NCBI GenBank assembly: GCA_963969395.1
Contig: OZ017804.1
Coordinates: 14,632,001 to 14,696,000 of the forward strand
Reading direction: 5' to 3'
Origin: Pseudoscleropodium purum
Taxonomy: Eukaryota; Streptophyta; Bryopsida; Hypnales; Brachytheciaceae
Length of the DNA: 64,000 nt
Positions 11,400-23,114 of this stretch are shown here, in pieces (the stretch's first letter is position 1; every line of letters starts with the position of its first letter). The position numbers and the translations under genes were made by a program. The notes beneath the pieces were generated by a model, which was not told the DNA's origin, did no database searches, and saw nothing but the letters and a program-made list of their open reading frames with translations.

Positions 11400-13233
11400 A
11401 ATGAGGATCAATGTAATTGATTTATCATTTTAAAAAAAAAAAATGTAAACCCTAAACCCTATACCCTAATTACCCTAAACCTTTTCTTTTCTCCCCTAAA
11501 TTGTTTTACGAATGAGGGGAATGTGGTTAAGTTGAATATGTTTGGATTATTTACTGATATTATCCTTCTAAATAGGTTTTGAAAAGATCTGAAGATGGTG
11601 GGGATTTTTTTAAAGTTCATTAGGAGATCAAATGTTTTGCAGAAATAGTCAATTCCTTTTTCATCGTAAGCAAATGAAATTTTTTTAAAAGGCCCCAATA
11701 CATAATTAGAATAACAGTTTAATGGATTTCAACCTCATGATATTTAATGAAAGGTTGTGATTTGTAATTAGAAGTGCATTACGATCTTCAAATGAACATC
11801 GAGTCTTTCATATTTTTTAATGAAATTTTGATTAGATTTGAAAACAAAGAAAAAGAATCAATGTTTTAACTTTCAAATCATATATGGCTATATTTTTCCT
11901 TAAAAACATAGAAAAATTCGTTACTTGAGTTGGTTGAGTAGAATACATTATACACTTATACATGTGCTATATTTATTTTGAAGGGTAATTCCAATATTCT
12001 TATTTCAGATGTTTTTAAATATTAATTTAAAAAAAAAGAGGGTTCATTGTTTAAAGATCTAAAAAATTGACAAACATAATTTCTATTATAAATAGGAATT
12101 GAATTCGGAATTTGAATTTTGAAATGATTCAAATGAACAAGATATTGATTAAAAAATATTTCTTTGTTTGAGTTTTCAAAATGAATTCATGAAACAATTG
12201 CAAACTTTTGAATTTAGGTATATGATATTGTTTTCGGTTTGTACTTTGTAGAATATAATACTTCAATTTTAATCCTAAATAAATGAAAAACTCCACATAA
12301 ATGAAATGTTTCTATGTATTGCACAAAGATTTCTACCAATTACTATGATAATTCAATACATTGTTACATTTCATAAAATATTCTACATAGAAAGAAAAAA
12401 TCATTTCAGTTTTCAATCATGATAAACGATGTCTTCTACTCTTTCTGTTATATGTTCGTTTTGTATAACGTGTACATTGTACAATCTTTGAGAGCAGGGG
12501 AGTTCATTTTTGACTCTCATTGAAATAGAAAATATATTTGAGTTTGGATTTTGAAATCATTATGTATTCTACGGTCTTGCAAGAATGCATCTTGCTCCTT
12601 CCTTTGAATCTTTTTGATATTTTATTTTTTCCTTTGCTTTCTCATAGGGCTCTTGTTCTCTTGTTCTCTTCATTTGACCAGCCTATTTGGCTTGGCTCTT
12701 AGTTTGTTTGTTTTTTAATGCAATGGTTTATGCATATGTTATAAAAAATATATATTATTTATTTAAAATTAATATATTGATGAACAAACGCATAAAGGCA
12801 TTGAATGCTTTCACATTTAAAGTTATAAATCTATCATAAATCACTCTTGCAAATTTGAATGATTGAATCGAAAATTTGAAAATGTAATTACAAGAGCTTT
12901 CAATTCAATCAATTGCATAAATCATAAATGTTGAAATGCAACTCGTATGAGTTTAGCATCTATGAAGATTAATTCATGCCATCCACATGCAATTTTCCAA
13001 TTTAATAAAATGCAATTGAGTACTTCAATTTCTTTCCCTTCAATTCTCCAAGTAACATTCACTTCATATCTTTCTCTATTTGTTGATTTAATTTTTGGGA
13101 ACAAATGGAGAAACCATCTTTGTCTATATTTGCACATGCACTCTTATTTGATTGATGAAGATTAGATCTATGAAATATATAATCATTGATTTGTTCATGT
13201 TGATTTATCTAATATATTTTATATATGTATATA

Positions 13234-13288
<55 letters not shown>

Positions 13289-14134
13289 CATTAAAGGAGT
13301 ATGGAAGACAAGATTGACAGATTGTGTTCAAATGTTGTTGATTTTGAAATGATTTAGTACTATATCATTTATAAGATTATTATAATAGTATTATGTTATA
13401 ATATTCCTAAAACAATTGCAACAAATATTAAAATACATGCTAAGTTAGGTTTGTTAGCCTACCAATTGTTCATTAATAGACATAATTGAGTAGCCCCCTT
13501 AAATGAAACATTCAATATCTAATATCTTACAATCCAAATGGTGGATTTGTCTAAAATTTGTTCCACATCTTTTCCAACTAATTTACTACAAGATCCTACA
13601 GTTACATATGCCCAAAAGTATTTTTCTTCCAAGACTTGGTATTTGCACTACTAATGGCAGTTTTGAAGTGTTTTTAGTGAAAAGAACTTTACGGGTTAAA
13701 CATCTATACCGTTAGATTTTGAAAAAAGAACAATTTGCTTCATTGGGGATAACTATTAGTCCATGCTCTTTTTCGATAGCCAAAACACACTTGCAAGGAC
13801 TTGGACATTTAGCGGTTTACTAAGTGATTAGACGTCAACTAATTCAATTTTATAGTAGAATTTTTATTCAACTACCTTCTTACAATTGCTTTATACACAA
13901 TGCAACGTGAATATTTGGGTACATATATTAAACGTTGCAATCCGTTCGTGAATTTTTGCACATTTTAGCTCATATCTTTGTACAAAAATATCATTTACCA
14001 AGAATTCATAAATTTGGTCATAAAAGAAGGCTACCTTTTTTAATTTCAAATTTTACATTGAATGAATGAAAAGTTAGTTGAACTATACAATGCCATGAAG
14101 ACCTCTATTTATCGTGCAAAATATGGGTTTAGGG
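11400..14134. other. AT-rich interior of the hAT element, no gene seen
   Basis: There are no long reading frames. It holds an AT dinucleotide run at 13221-13290 and many A/T runs. It could be a spacer or an old insertion; I see no boundaries. Confidence 0.4.
13221..13290. repeat. AT dinucleotide microsatellite
   Basis: Nearly pure TA repeats with a few TTT interruptions. Confidence 0.9.
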
Positions 14135-14495
14135 TCGCTTTAGGGTCAAACCGCCCCGTCCGCCCTCGTACCCGTTCACCCCATCCACCCAGACCCCCGT
14201 CCGCCCCGATACCCGTCCGTCCGATCCGGCGTCCGCCCTGCCCGCCCCGATACCCATCCGCCTTGTCCGTTGGATCCAGCGTCCGCCCTATCCGCCCCGT
14301 CTGCCCCGATACCCGTCCGCCCCGTTACGGCCGATGCGTCCGCCCCTCCCGGACCGTCCGATCAAGCGGACGCCAGATTTGTCCGCCCGATCAGGCGGAC
14401 GGGTCTCTAGGGTTTCGGGGAGGCAGATGGCCGATCCGTCCGCCAGCCCCGGCCCGTCCGATCGGGCGGACGGTTTAGGGCCGTCCGCATTGTCA
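14135..14495. promoter_or_regulatory. GC-rich GTCCGCC-motif block upstream of the kinase-like gene
   Basis: Many copies of CCGTCCGCCC, GATACCCGTCCG and CCGTCCGATC occur, in the opposite orientation to the block at 11095. It ends about 190 bp before the first ATG of the kinase-like gene at 14685, so it stands to that gene as the other block stands to the transposase gene. Open frames across it are Pro/Arg-rich and are not credible proteins. Confidence 0.45.
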
Positions 14496-14684
14496 CTTTT
14501 GCTTTGCCCCTTGTGAATGCAAAGTGGAGCGGAGAGCTTGGTGGTTCATCCTCCATTGGCTCCTTTCCGAGGCAAGGCAAGAGTGGTTTATTAGGGCCCC
14601 CCTGTTGCCAATTTTTTTAACATTTGCGTGTGGAATTCAATTTTAAATTAGAAAATTTCATCTATATCAGTTTCATTTGTCACG

Positions 14685-16177
14685 ATGATAAAGGGGAAGA
14701 AAAAGGTTGCGAAGCTTAAACATGAAGAGGGACCATCAAACTTGGAGGTAGCTCACCAAAGTCCTTCGGAAGAGTACAAGAAATTCATGATCGAGCGCAT
14801 CGTTCAATTTTATGAATCGGAAACAACATTGTCTTTAGACAATAAGTACATCAGATATCAAGAAGAGTGCGTGTCTAAATTCAAGGTAGACATGACACAG
14901 ATGTTGTTGGATGCATTGAATGTGGCAAAGTGGCATGACGAAATGCATAAAACGTATTTCACCAAATGTTTGGAGAACAAGGTTCATTACGCTTTGTGAA
15001 ATTCCAAAGTCATTTTGGTTAAATATGGCAAGGAATATTGATCCAATGACGCCTAGTTTGAAGAAGTAATTCTGAAAGCGGACTTATTTAGGGGGCGATG
15101 TGCTCCATTCGCCAAAAAGCACAATCGAGTTGGTTCAATTGGTTGGTGGAAAAGCAATGATGGAGTTGCTGAAGCAGAAAGGACCAAACGGCACCTCATA
15201 GCACTTCCAGATACAGCACGCGTGATTGCTGTTGATGATAGAACGATGAGAGGTGGATATGCAACGATTCGAAAGGTTCGTATTGAAGGATGTCCAGGAA
15301 TACTTCCTCATTGGGAGTTTGCGGTGAAGAAATCCATTCACCACCAAACTCGACCCGATCTTACAAAGTTAGAACATCAAAACGAATCAATGGCTGTTCG
15401 AATTCCACACGCGGGTATGATACGGTTTGCTGCGGTGCACAGAACGACGTGTGAAGGTTATGCGTATTGGTGGAATGGTGGAACTCTTCGACAAATGTTG
15501 AATATGGATAAGGACTTTCCAGACAACATTCAAATCCGTTTGATATATACGAATCCAACCGAAGAGGAGGTTGTAAAAACTCACCGTTTAGGGCAATATC
15601 GGAAGAAGCGCACAGAGCTGACATGGGCGTTTATGCATATAATGTATGCAGTGCATCTTGTTGGACATTTGCACAATGATCTTTCTCCGAACAACATCTT
15701 GTTGCATTTTTTAGAGGATGAGTCACGTGTGTACATTGGAGTTTGCAATTGGGGCATGACCACCTTAGCTTCTCAGCCAATGAAGTCTTTGTACACATTC
15801 ACATTAGCAGATGAGATGAAACAAACTTTGCAAAGGAGATGGTGGGTGGATCCACGTATTGCATATTTGCATAAAGTAGGTGCAGATGTGGAATCATTCT
15901 GATGTATTCACGTAAGTCGGAAGAGTATGCCATTCGAAAAATTGCTTGGCGGATGAATAGAAACAACATGTCAGAGGTGTATTTCAACGTGCTACTTAAA
16001 ACACCTAGTGCGACACAATTTGCCTTTCATGACTTTGCAAAAGTGTTTTATGCTTACTTGAAGCGCATTTCTTCGAAGACTGACGATAAAAATACTAGTT
16101 TGGTCCATGTGATTACGCGATTTTTTAATACATATCGTTGGCCGATGCCAGATGAACACTTCCGCCATTTATATTAG
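14685..16177 (+). pseudogene. protein-kinase-like gene carried by the hAT element, decayed
   Basis: One frame runs from ATG 14685 to 15902, broken by TGA at 14997, TGA near 15039 and TAG near 15054. It then stops at 15900 and resumes in another frame from 15902 to 16177. The N-terminal 100 residues (Lys-rich start, then helical) match no family I know. The part from about 15220 has kinase landmarks: a Gly-rich loop (RGGYATIRKV), the ATP-lysine block EFAVKKS, a catalytic loop HNDLSPNNILL, and CNWG where DFG or DWG is expected. The catalytic-loop Asp is kept, but the metal-binding Asp is Asn, which one G-to-A change would explain. All three internal stops could come from CGA, CGG/TGG or CAG by transitions. 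It lies inside the hAT boundaries, pointing away from the transposase. Which substrates it once had is unknown. Confidence 0.6.
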
Positions 16178-16369
16178 ATTGGTAGTGCAGAAGTAGTAGT
16201 TGAATAGGTTATATAGGCATTAAAAATTAGTTTAGAAATATAGAGTTGGAATGAAAAAAATTATATGTGCAATTAGCCAAATATGTACAATGTATGGTAT
16301 TCTATATTAAATTCAATATATTTTGCCCATATTGATTATGTTTGTATTTGTGTTGATCTCGATTTTTTT

Positions 16370-16399
16370 AATAATATATATATATATATATATATATTT
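16370..16399. repeat. short AT dinucleotide microsatellite
   Basis: A run of about 14 AT units inside the hAT element, downstream of the kinase-like gene. Confidence 0.85.
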
Positions 16400-16574
16400 G
16401 AAGTCACAAACTTTTTTAGTTTGCCTTCTGAAAATGAATTGGAATTTTTTCATAGTTTCAAAACTATCATGGACTCATGGTCAAACTTTATAATCTTTCA
16501 ACTTATAAGAGACATTGTTTTAATGACAAATTGCGAACCATTGCACTTCATTTAACATTTAATTGTTTAAAGAT

Positions 16575-16741
16575 TAAGGGAGTGACCGCGGGGCAGTTTG
16601 GGTAGGGCGGTCGGGGGAAATAGGGCCGTCAAAGCGGACGGGGCGGACGAGGTGACAGGCGGACGCTGCGTCCGTGGGGACCGCGAATGTCAGCGGACGC
16701 TGCGGACACAGCGTCCACGTCCGGACGTCGTGTCAACCCTG
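16575..16741. repeat. hAT terminal and subterminal GC-rich region (5' end)
   Basis: Read inward from 16741, it shares the TIR and about 110 bp with the left ends of the miniature elements, including CACGACGTCCG, GCGTCCGCTGACATTCGCGG and GACGCAGCGTCCGCC. Confidence 0.75.
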
Positions 16742-16749
16742 CTCAACTA
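16742..16749. repeat. 8-bp target-site duplication, right (CTCAACTA)
   Basis: Identical to 6959-6966. Confidence 0.9.
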
Positions 16750-17559
16750 AATTCTTTACCATAGAGATTAATAACTCAAAACTCAATACTACACAAAATT
16801 AAAGTTACAAATGTTTGAAGTTAAACAAGCTAATTTTGTAATGTGTAGAGAAAATTGTTTTCCCTACAACAAACACGGATATTTTGGAGAATGAGCACTC
16901 ATGAATTTGAAAATTTTATCCATGCATTCACATATTGATAATTGATTAGATATGAGGTCTAACAATTGCATGTGGGAAACAAATAAAAAAATTTGGTTAC
17001 ATTTTAAAATAAAATAAATCCTAAAGTACTCTCTATTTTAATTAGTTATTTTTAAAAGTGATGTCTTCTTGAAGTGTAGCTTCAACATTGAACATTTGAT
17101 TTTGATGATGAATGATTATAATTTTTCAATTCAACATTTTGTGCAAAGGTGTCCATTGCAAATCTTCATTTCTATTATTGAGGGCTCTTTTAAATTAGTG
17201 AGATGTGAAATATATCTTGCAGGGAAAATCACAATAGATATTTGATTTTACAAGATGTATAATACATTTAAAGAAATTGAAAAAAATCTTAGAGCTTACA
17301 ATTTTAGTTGGAACCAACATCTTGGATTTGACCTGAGACAAAAAGAATGATAGAAAGACTACAAATGACTTGCATACATTAGCAAGGGCTTAAAATTTGA
17401 CTTCAAATGAATTTCTAAAAATTCTTGGAGGCTAAGGTAAAATGGTGACCACATGTAAAAAAAATAGGTGAAAGCAAACCACATAGCATTTCATTTTCCA
17501 AAAAAGGGCACTTGCATCGGCATTTGAGGAATATGGCGCCCAAAGAAGATGAAGTGGCA
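16750..17559. other. AT-rich stretch, nothing recognised
   Basis: No coding signal and no clear repeat ends between the hAT TSD and the CACTA-like copy B. Confidence 0.4.
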
Positions 17560-18497
17560 TGCCACATCATCATGCTTTAATGCCATCTTAGAATTTTTAA
17601 CATTGTCATAGTAGACGTTAGCTAAGATGTCATGTGTCGCATGTAAATGTTTTGTAATGTCAATAGAGACATCCTCTGTGACGTCAAGATGTTTTTTGTG
17701 ATGTCAACTAAGACAACCTTCGTAACGTCCAAATGTTTTTTGCAAGACAATGTCATGTTCATCATAATACTTAGATATGAAATTCTTTTTTTAATAATAA
17801 AAAATTATGTTTTAGATGTCCCATATAGTTTATCTTCCTTCCTACCACCCTTCTTGCATAAATAACCTGCCTTTTTATGTCGAAATACTTATAATAAGGC
17901 TTTTCAAGTCTTTCAATATTATTGCCAATATGGTGTATTTTGTATGATGTATGGCACATTGTGTATGGTATATAATGTATGGCATATTGTATATAGTGTA
18001 TAATATGTTATGTATGGTGTATAATGTATTGTATATGGCATACATCTAAGCTAACATCTAAATTCATGTCTCAAGAAACATTTCAAAAAATGTTTGGAGG
18101 TCAAAATTGATGTTGCTAAAAATAGTATTCAAATTCTTATGGACGTCTGAATTGATGTCACTAAAAACAATATGAAAAATTTCAACAAACATGATGTCAA
18201 TTGGAACGTCAACTACCACCTCAAATTCAAGTCAGATGAAAAAAAATCCTAAATGCATTGCCTACTTGCGTGGCGTTTATGTGGTTGCCACATGGCACAC
18301 TTTGGGCACTTTTTTTAACCATGTTTGTTGTGATGTTTCTCTAAAAATATGGCATGTTTTTTCAAATTTTCTTGTATATTTTCCACATCAATCTTGACAA
18401 ATTTTTTTGCACATCCATAGTCTACATGTTTGATGTTATATTAAACATCAAGCCACGTTACTATACACGTCCAAAAAAAAACACCTCCCTTCTAGTG
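17560..18497. mobile_element. CACTA-like element copy B (left end uncertain)
   Basis: 17930-18440 closely matches 50-440 (copy A) in the same orientation, including the block from GATGAAAAAAAATCCT through CACATGGCACACTTTGGGCAC to CATGTTTGTTGTGATGTTTCTC. The right end at 18497 reads CACTAGAAGGGAGG on the minus strand. The 17600-17760 part has the same GATGTC/GACGTC repeats as the inner part of 62446-63711. No left CACTA terminus was found, so the start is approximate. Confidence 0.55.
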
Positions 18498-19080
18498 CTT
18501 TCAAGAGAATGTAATCAATGATCCATGAAGTGCAATAGGAGGAGATTGAAACCAACTAACCCTGCAACTTCTACAACATTGACCAAAGGTGCAAACACTT
18601 CAACAAGGGACTCTAAACCTACAATGTCTTCATCAACAACTCAACATTCATACAAGAACCATGTAAAGGGGGCTTGAAAAGGATCTATTCCTCCAATAAA
18701 AAAATTGCATTGAAGACTGCAAAAATCCAAGTAAAAAGAACTCAAGCAAACAATTGAAATAAGAGAGGAAGACTTAGAATGATCTATCTATCTCCCTTTG
18801 TTTTGTACATCATGTAATTACAAGGTGACCCAGGCTGTGAATTCTTAGCAATATTTGGTGCGCAAATTTGATGAAATCATACGTAGAACCCTTTTTATGA
18901 CATTGCAAAATTTTCAAGATTTGTTAAATATCCCTCAAAACATGCGGACAACATGGACAATGGCCATAGTGTAGTCAAATTAATGCATCAAATTTGTTGG
19001 TTGAGGCTTCTAGTTTTTTAATTTATAACATTCCTATGATTTCTGATATTAGAATCTTTGCTTTTGTCAGTTGCATATTC
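18498..19080. other. AT-rich stretch, nothing recognised
   Basis: Non-coding DNA between the CACTA-like copy and the first miniature hAT element. Confidence 0.35.
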
Positions 19081-19088
19081 CAAACTGT

Positions 19089-19380
19089 CAGGGTTGACAC
19101 GACGTCCGAACGTTGTGTCCGCAACGTCCGCTGACATTCGCGGTCCTGGCAGACGCAGCGTCCGCCCGTCCGTCCGCTTGTCCGTCCGCTCGATTACGGC
19201 CGTCCGATCGACGCGCGGACTGATCTAGTCCGCACGATCTGGGCGTCCGCCTCGGGTGGTCGGGCCGTCCGCCCCACCCGTCCGCTTTCCAACGGCGGTC
19301 GGGACGCTGCGTCCGCTAGCGTCTGGACGTCCAGAAAACGGACGCTATTTTGGGGCGGACATTGAGATTCGTCAACCCTA
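19089..19380. mobile_element. miniature hAT element 1 (292 bp)
   Basis: It starts CAGGGTTGACACGACGTCCG and ends GATTCGTCAACCCTA, so its last base differs from a perfect TIR. The flanking 8-bp TSD CAAACTGT is perfect (19081-19088 and 19381-19388). Both ends match about 110 bp of the ends of the hAT element at 6967-16741, in inverted orientation, and the GC-rich middle has no coding content. It is an internal-deletion, non-autonomous derivative. Confidence 0.92.
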
Positions 19381-19935
19381 CAAACTGTCCAATTGAAAAG
19401 TTTTTTCATCGAATTAAGTGACATATATGAAACCCACAAATGAACAAATTTTGAGCCTACCCTAGTGGATGGGGTCAAATCTTGGCCGCTAGCCAAATCT
19501 ATTTGTAATTCTTGAGAAACACAATTGTTGCCAAGGTCTAGTGCTACTCTCCTCCAAAGGGCTTGATCTCCAATTTTGTGAAATTTGTGCAATTTTGGGT
19601 GTCAATTGTTTAAGCAAGTATACAATCAATTCTCCAAACCATTGTAGCCATGCAAGATTCTCATACACAAATACACGTTTGCCAAACATAAAACATCTTT
19701 ACTCAAATCAATTTGCAAAGCTCTGGAATTCCATTTTACTAGATTACATGAGTTCCAAAAATATTGAATTCAAGCCATAAGTTGACTTTGATAAGCATCT
19801 CATGGAATCAATGCGCGCATCTAGTTACATAGAAAGGAAAATCATAAGAAGTTGTAGGTGTACAAATGATTGTAATATGAGTAAGCCTACTCTTCTCTAC
19901 TAAATCATAATACTTACTTCAAAAACTTATATCAC

Positions 19936-20241
19936 CCAGGGTTGACAAGACGTCCGGACGCGGACGCTGTGTCCGCAACGTCCGCTGACATTCGCGTCCT
20001 GGCGGACGCAGCGTCCGCCTGTCCCCCGTCCGCCCCGTCCGCCCGATTACGGTCGTCCGATCAACGCGTGGACTGATCTGGTCCGCACGATCTGGGCGTC
20101 CGCCTCGGGCGATCGGGCCGTCCGCCCCGCTTGTCCGCTTTCCGACGGCGGTCGGGACGCTGCATCCGCTAGCGTCCGTGCGTCCGGACGTCCGGAAAAC
20201 GAACGCTATTTTGGGGCGGACGTTGAAATTCGTCAACCCTG
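19936..20241. mobile_element. miniature hAT element 2 (306 bp)
   Basis: TIRs are CAGGGTTGAC and GTCAACCCTG, with a perfect 8-bp TSD ATATCACC (19928-19935 and 20242-20249). It is closely similar to miniature element 1, in the same orientation, 556 bp further on. Confidence 0.93.
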
Positions 20242-20249
20242 ATATCACC

Positions 20250-22838
20250 TGTCATTTCACATCCAAATTCAGTGAAAATTTTGTTGGAAAATAATAACAA
20301 AAATCTTACTTGCTTTTCAAGTTGACTCTTATTACATTAGAAAGAAATTTCACTACAAAGAAAGAGAAATTAAGTGGATGAAATAATCAAAATCATCTTT
20401 GAAAAAACATGAGATAATTTGTTAATATTTGGATGAAGTTTACTATTTTTACGTAATATCAAATGATTGAAGGATGGATGATCAAAATTTGGACAATTCG
20501 TCTAACAAGCTTGCACTCTAGGGTTCTTGTCGCACTTCCACCAACAACAATGTTGATTCTTTTAGTATTCATGACAACTTCTTTTAATGAGTGACATTTG
20601 GCTATTTGAATTCATTTCTACTAATTAGTCATAATAGAATTTTGCTGAGAAATAAATCTTTCGCTAACAGCACAAAGTGTTAAAAACAAGGAAACAATAG
20701 ATGTCCATTTCACTTATTGGCAACCCCTGAAAAGTGCCGTATTGGTGGAATCCTGCCAATTCAACAAAATTCACGTTAGATTGCTAGTATTGAGAACCCA
20801 CCTTTAGATCAGAAGAATGAGAGTCTTTTTCAACATCATGTTCCAAACCTCAAAAAAGTGTTGGCTAGCCAATACAAGGTGTTGGGTATACCTAACTATG
20901 TGAATGTAAGAAACCCCTTCCGGTTGTATTGCATTCACTAGTACTAGCTAGTACTAATGATCTTTTGGAAAAAAATAAAAAAATATGGATAATTAGTATA
21001 ATACTATACATATCATATCACCAAAATTTAGATCTAAAAAAATTTGGATCAAAAGTTATTCACAAAATAGAACAAGATGTGTGGGCCCTTGAAAATCTCC
21101 TTCAAAATCATATATTGAAGAAATTTTGATCTATTACAATTTTTTTTTTTTAAATCTTTATATCTAAAACATTGAAAATAATTATATAGGTGCAACAATG
21201 TAATTATTTTTAGATAGTTTGTCATGAATGCTTATTGTCTAGATCTTTTGGGGCTAGGTGGAATCTCTACATCTTGTAGGTAGCTAGAAGTTGAAGTATT
21301 AGTCATCTCTACTTTAGATTCATCTATAGAATCTTTGATTTTTTGAATTAAAATTTGTGTATGTTAAAAGGATAGATCCTTCCAATCATCATCAAGTAGG
21401 TTGAATATTTCATAAAATAAGATTCATGCAAAAATCAAAATTTTCAAGGAAGTTGATGTGGGTATTACACCATTGAAAGCAAGAAATCACATAGATTTTC
21501 AAACTGAGCCTTAGTAACATATGACTCCAATGATTTAGTCCATGATCCTACAATCAAGTTAGCATTCGCATGTAATAATGTTGTGTCTTTGTAGGTTTCA
21601 CATGTAATAGTATTGTATCTTTGTGGGTTTTCAACAGCTTGCGGAGAGTATCTTCTGTACTTGTGCAATAATCCTCAACGTGATCTTCAATTGCCATGAT
21701 TGAAATGTGAAGCTCTATTGATTTGTTTAAGTATTTTAAGATTAATTCAATGATAAATTTCATTTCATAAAATACATTAACTAAAAGCTAAATTGTACTA
21801 AAGCATTGCATTTTCAAATAAAAAGATCACATGGAAGTCATAAAAATAAGCCATGCACTAAATTTGTATGTAAAATAAAATACATTAGGTCAAATGAAGT
21901 TCTTTTATAGACAATTCAAAAAATGCACCAAGTGACACTTTAAAGTTTCTTCACATTTTGCACAAGGATCCATTACCTAAAAGTTCAACAAAGTCAATAG
22001 CTTTGAAAGTTAACAAAAAATACAAAATCCTCCACAAAATATTATTTTTGCATGAAAATTATCAGATTTCATTTCTCAAAAAGTCAAATATAACCTTTAT
22101 TGTAATTTGATAACCATCTATACATACATTAGTATAAACAAACAATTTAAGTGCACACATGAAGTTGATTGGAAAGAAATTAAATAATCTTGTTCCAAAT
22201 TACAAGTAAATAGCTAGTTACTAGAGATTTATACACTTGACATCCTAATCTTAATCCATCAATTCTTGAAGTTCCTCCACCTAAACATGAATATGAGTAG
22301 CAATCAGTCATCAGTCAGTGATCATCATGGATTCTGATAAATTTGACTTTATAAAGCAAACATCTTTATGTAAAGGTATATAAATCCATCTTAATTGAGG
22401 AATAATAGAGTATACTATGTGCAGCTTCAAGTCTCGCAAACAGGTTTGGGGCTTGTCTACCTTATTTTTTCCAAACTTCAGTTTGAAGAATGTTTTTTTA
22501 TAAATATTTGTTGTTGTTGTTGCAAAGAGCAGATATTGTTAATGGTGTTTTTTAGGTCGAAGCTGCCAAGGATGAAGTTCTTGAACTTGAAGATTCCATG
22601 AAAGAAGGCAAGGAGGAAGGTGCATATTTTTTTGTACCAATAGTTTTTTTAGGATAAAGAGGGCCTTCTATTGTGTGAGGGACTCTTGCTATGTTAAGTA
22701 CTCAAGATTATATCATCTGGCACTTGTTATAATGCCAAGCACTATAATATGTGCCAAATGCTATGATCCAGACTGGCACTACTATAGATGCTTTTTGGCT
22801 TATAATGTAGGTATTTTTATTAATAAAGTGAACTTCAG
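20250..22838. other. AT-rich stretch with one decayed coding-like patch
   Basis: Mostly non-coding. On the minus strand, 21763-21230 shows coding-like residues in alternating frames, for example SIMAIEDHVEDYCTSTEDT and SWTKSLESYVTKAQFENL, and downstream EIPPSPKRSRQ. This suggests a small decayed gene or transposon piece of unknown family. Confidence 0.25.
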
Positions 22839-23114
22839 CAGGGTTGACAGGACGGTCGGACGTCCGGGACGTCCGGATGCAGACGTTGTGTCCGTAGCGT
22901 CCGCTGACATTCGCGTCCGCCTGTCTGCCCCGTCCGCCCGGTTACGGCCGTCCGATCGATACGCGGACTGATGTGGTCCGCACGATCTGGCCGTCCGCCC
23001 CGCCCATCCACCTTCCAACGGCGGGAGGGAAGTTGCGTCCGCTGGCGTCCGGACGTCCGGACGTCCGGGTTACGGACGCTTTTTTCGGGCGGACGTAGAG
23101 ATTCGTCAACCCTG
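22839..23114. mobile_element. miniature hAT element 3 (276 bp)
   Basis: Perfect 10-bp TIRs CAGGGTTGAC and GTCAACCCTG. The flanking octamers AACTTCAG and AGCTTCAA agree at 6 of 8 positions, suggesting an older insertion with a decayed TSD. Same orientation and same inner GC-rich pattern as elements 1 and 2. Confidence 0.88.

Larger units (their letters stand above)
6967..16741 (-). mobile_element. 9.8-kb hAT element carrying transposase and kinase-like genes
   Basis: The ends are perfect 10-bp TIRs, CAGGGTTGAC at 6967-6976 and its complement at 16732-16741; the CAGGG start is usual for hAT. A perfect 8-bp TSD, CTCAACTA, flanks it (6959-6966 and 16742-16749), as expected for hAT insertion. Inside are a BED/DUF659/hAT-dimerisation transposase on the minus strand (10792 to 7438) and a decayed kinase-like gene on the plus strand (14685-16177). 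About 110 bp at each end match the ends of the three miniature elements at 19089, 19936 and 22839, in inverted orientation. Both genes carry lesions, so this copy is probably no longer autonomous. The middle (about 11.4-14.1 kb) is featureless AT-rich DNA. Confidence 0.9.

Noticed and set aside
13221..13290. AT run as a possible origin or matrix site
   Set aside because: Plain AT microsatellites are common in this DNA and nothing marks this one as functional.
19194..20248. Open frames across 19194-19592 and 19919-20248, and those at 22800-23188
   Set aside because: They lie over miniature hAT elements and cross their TIRs. They are GC-rich repeat translations.
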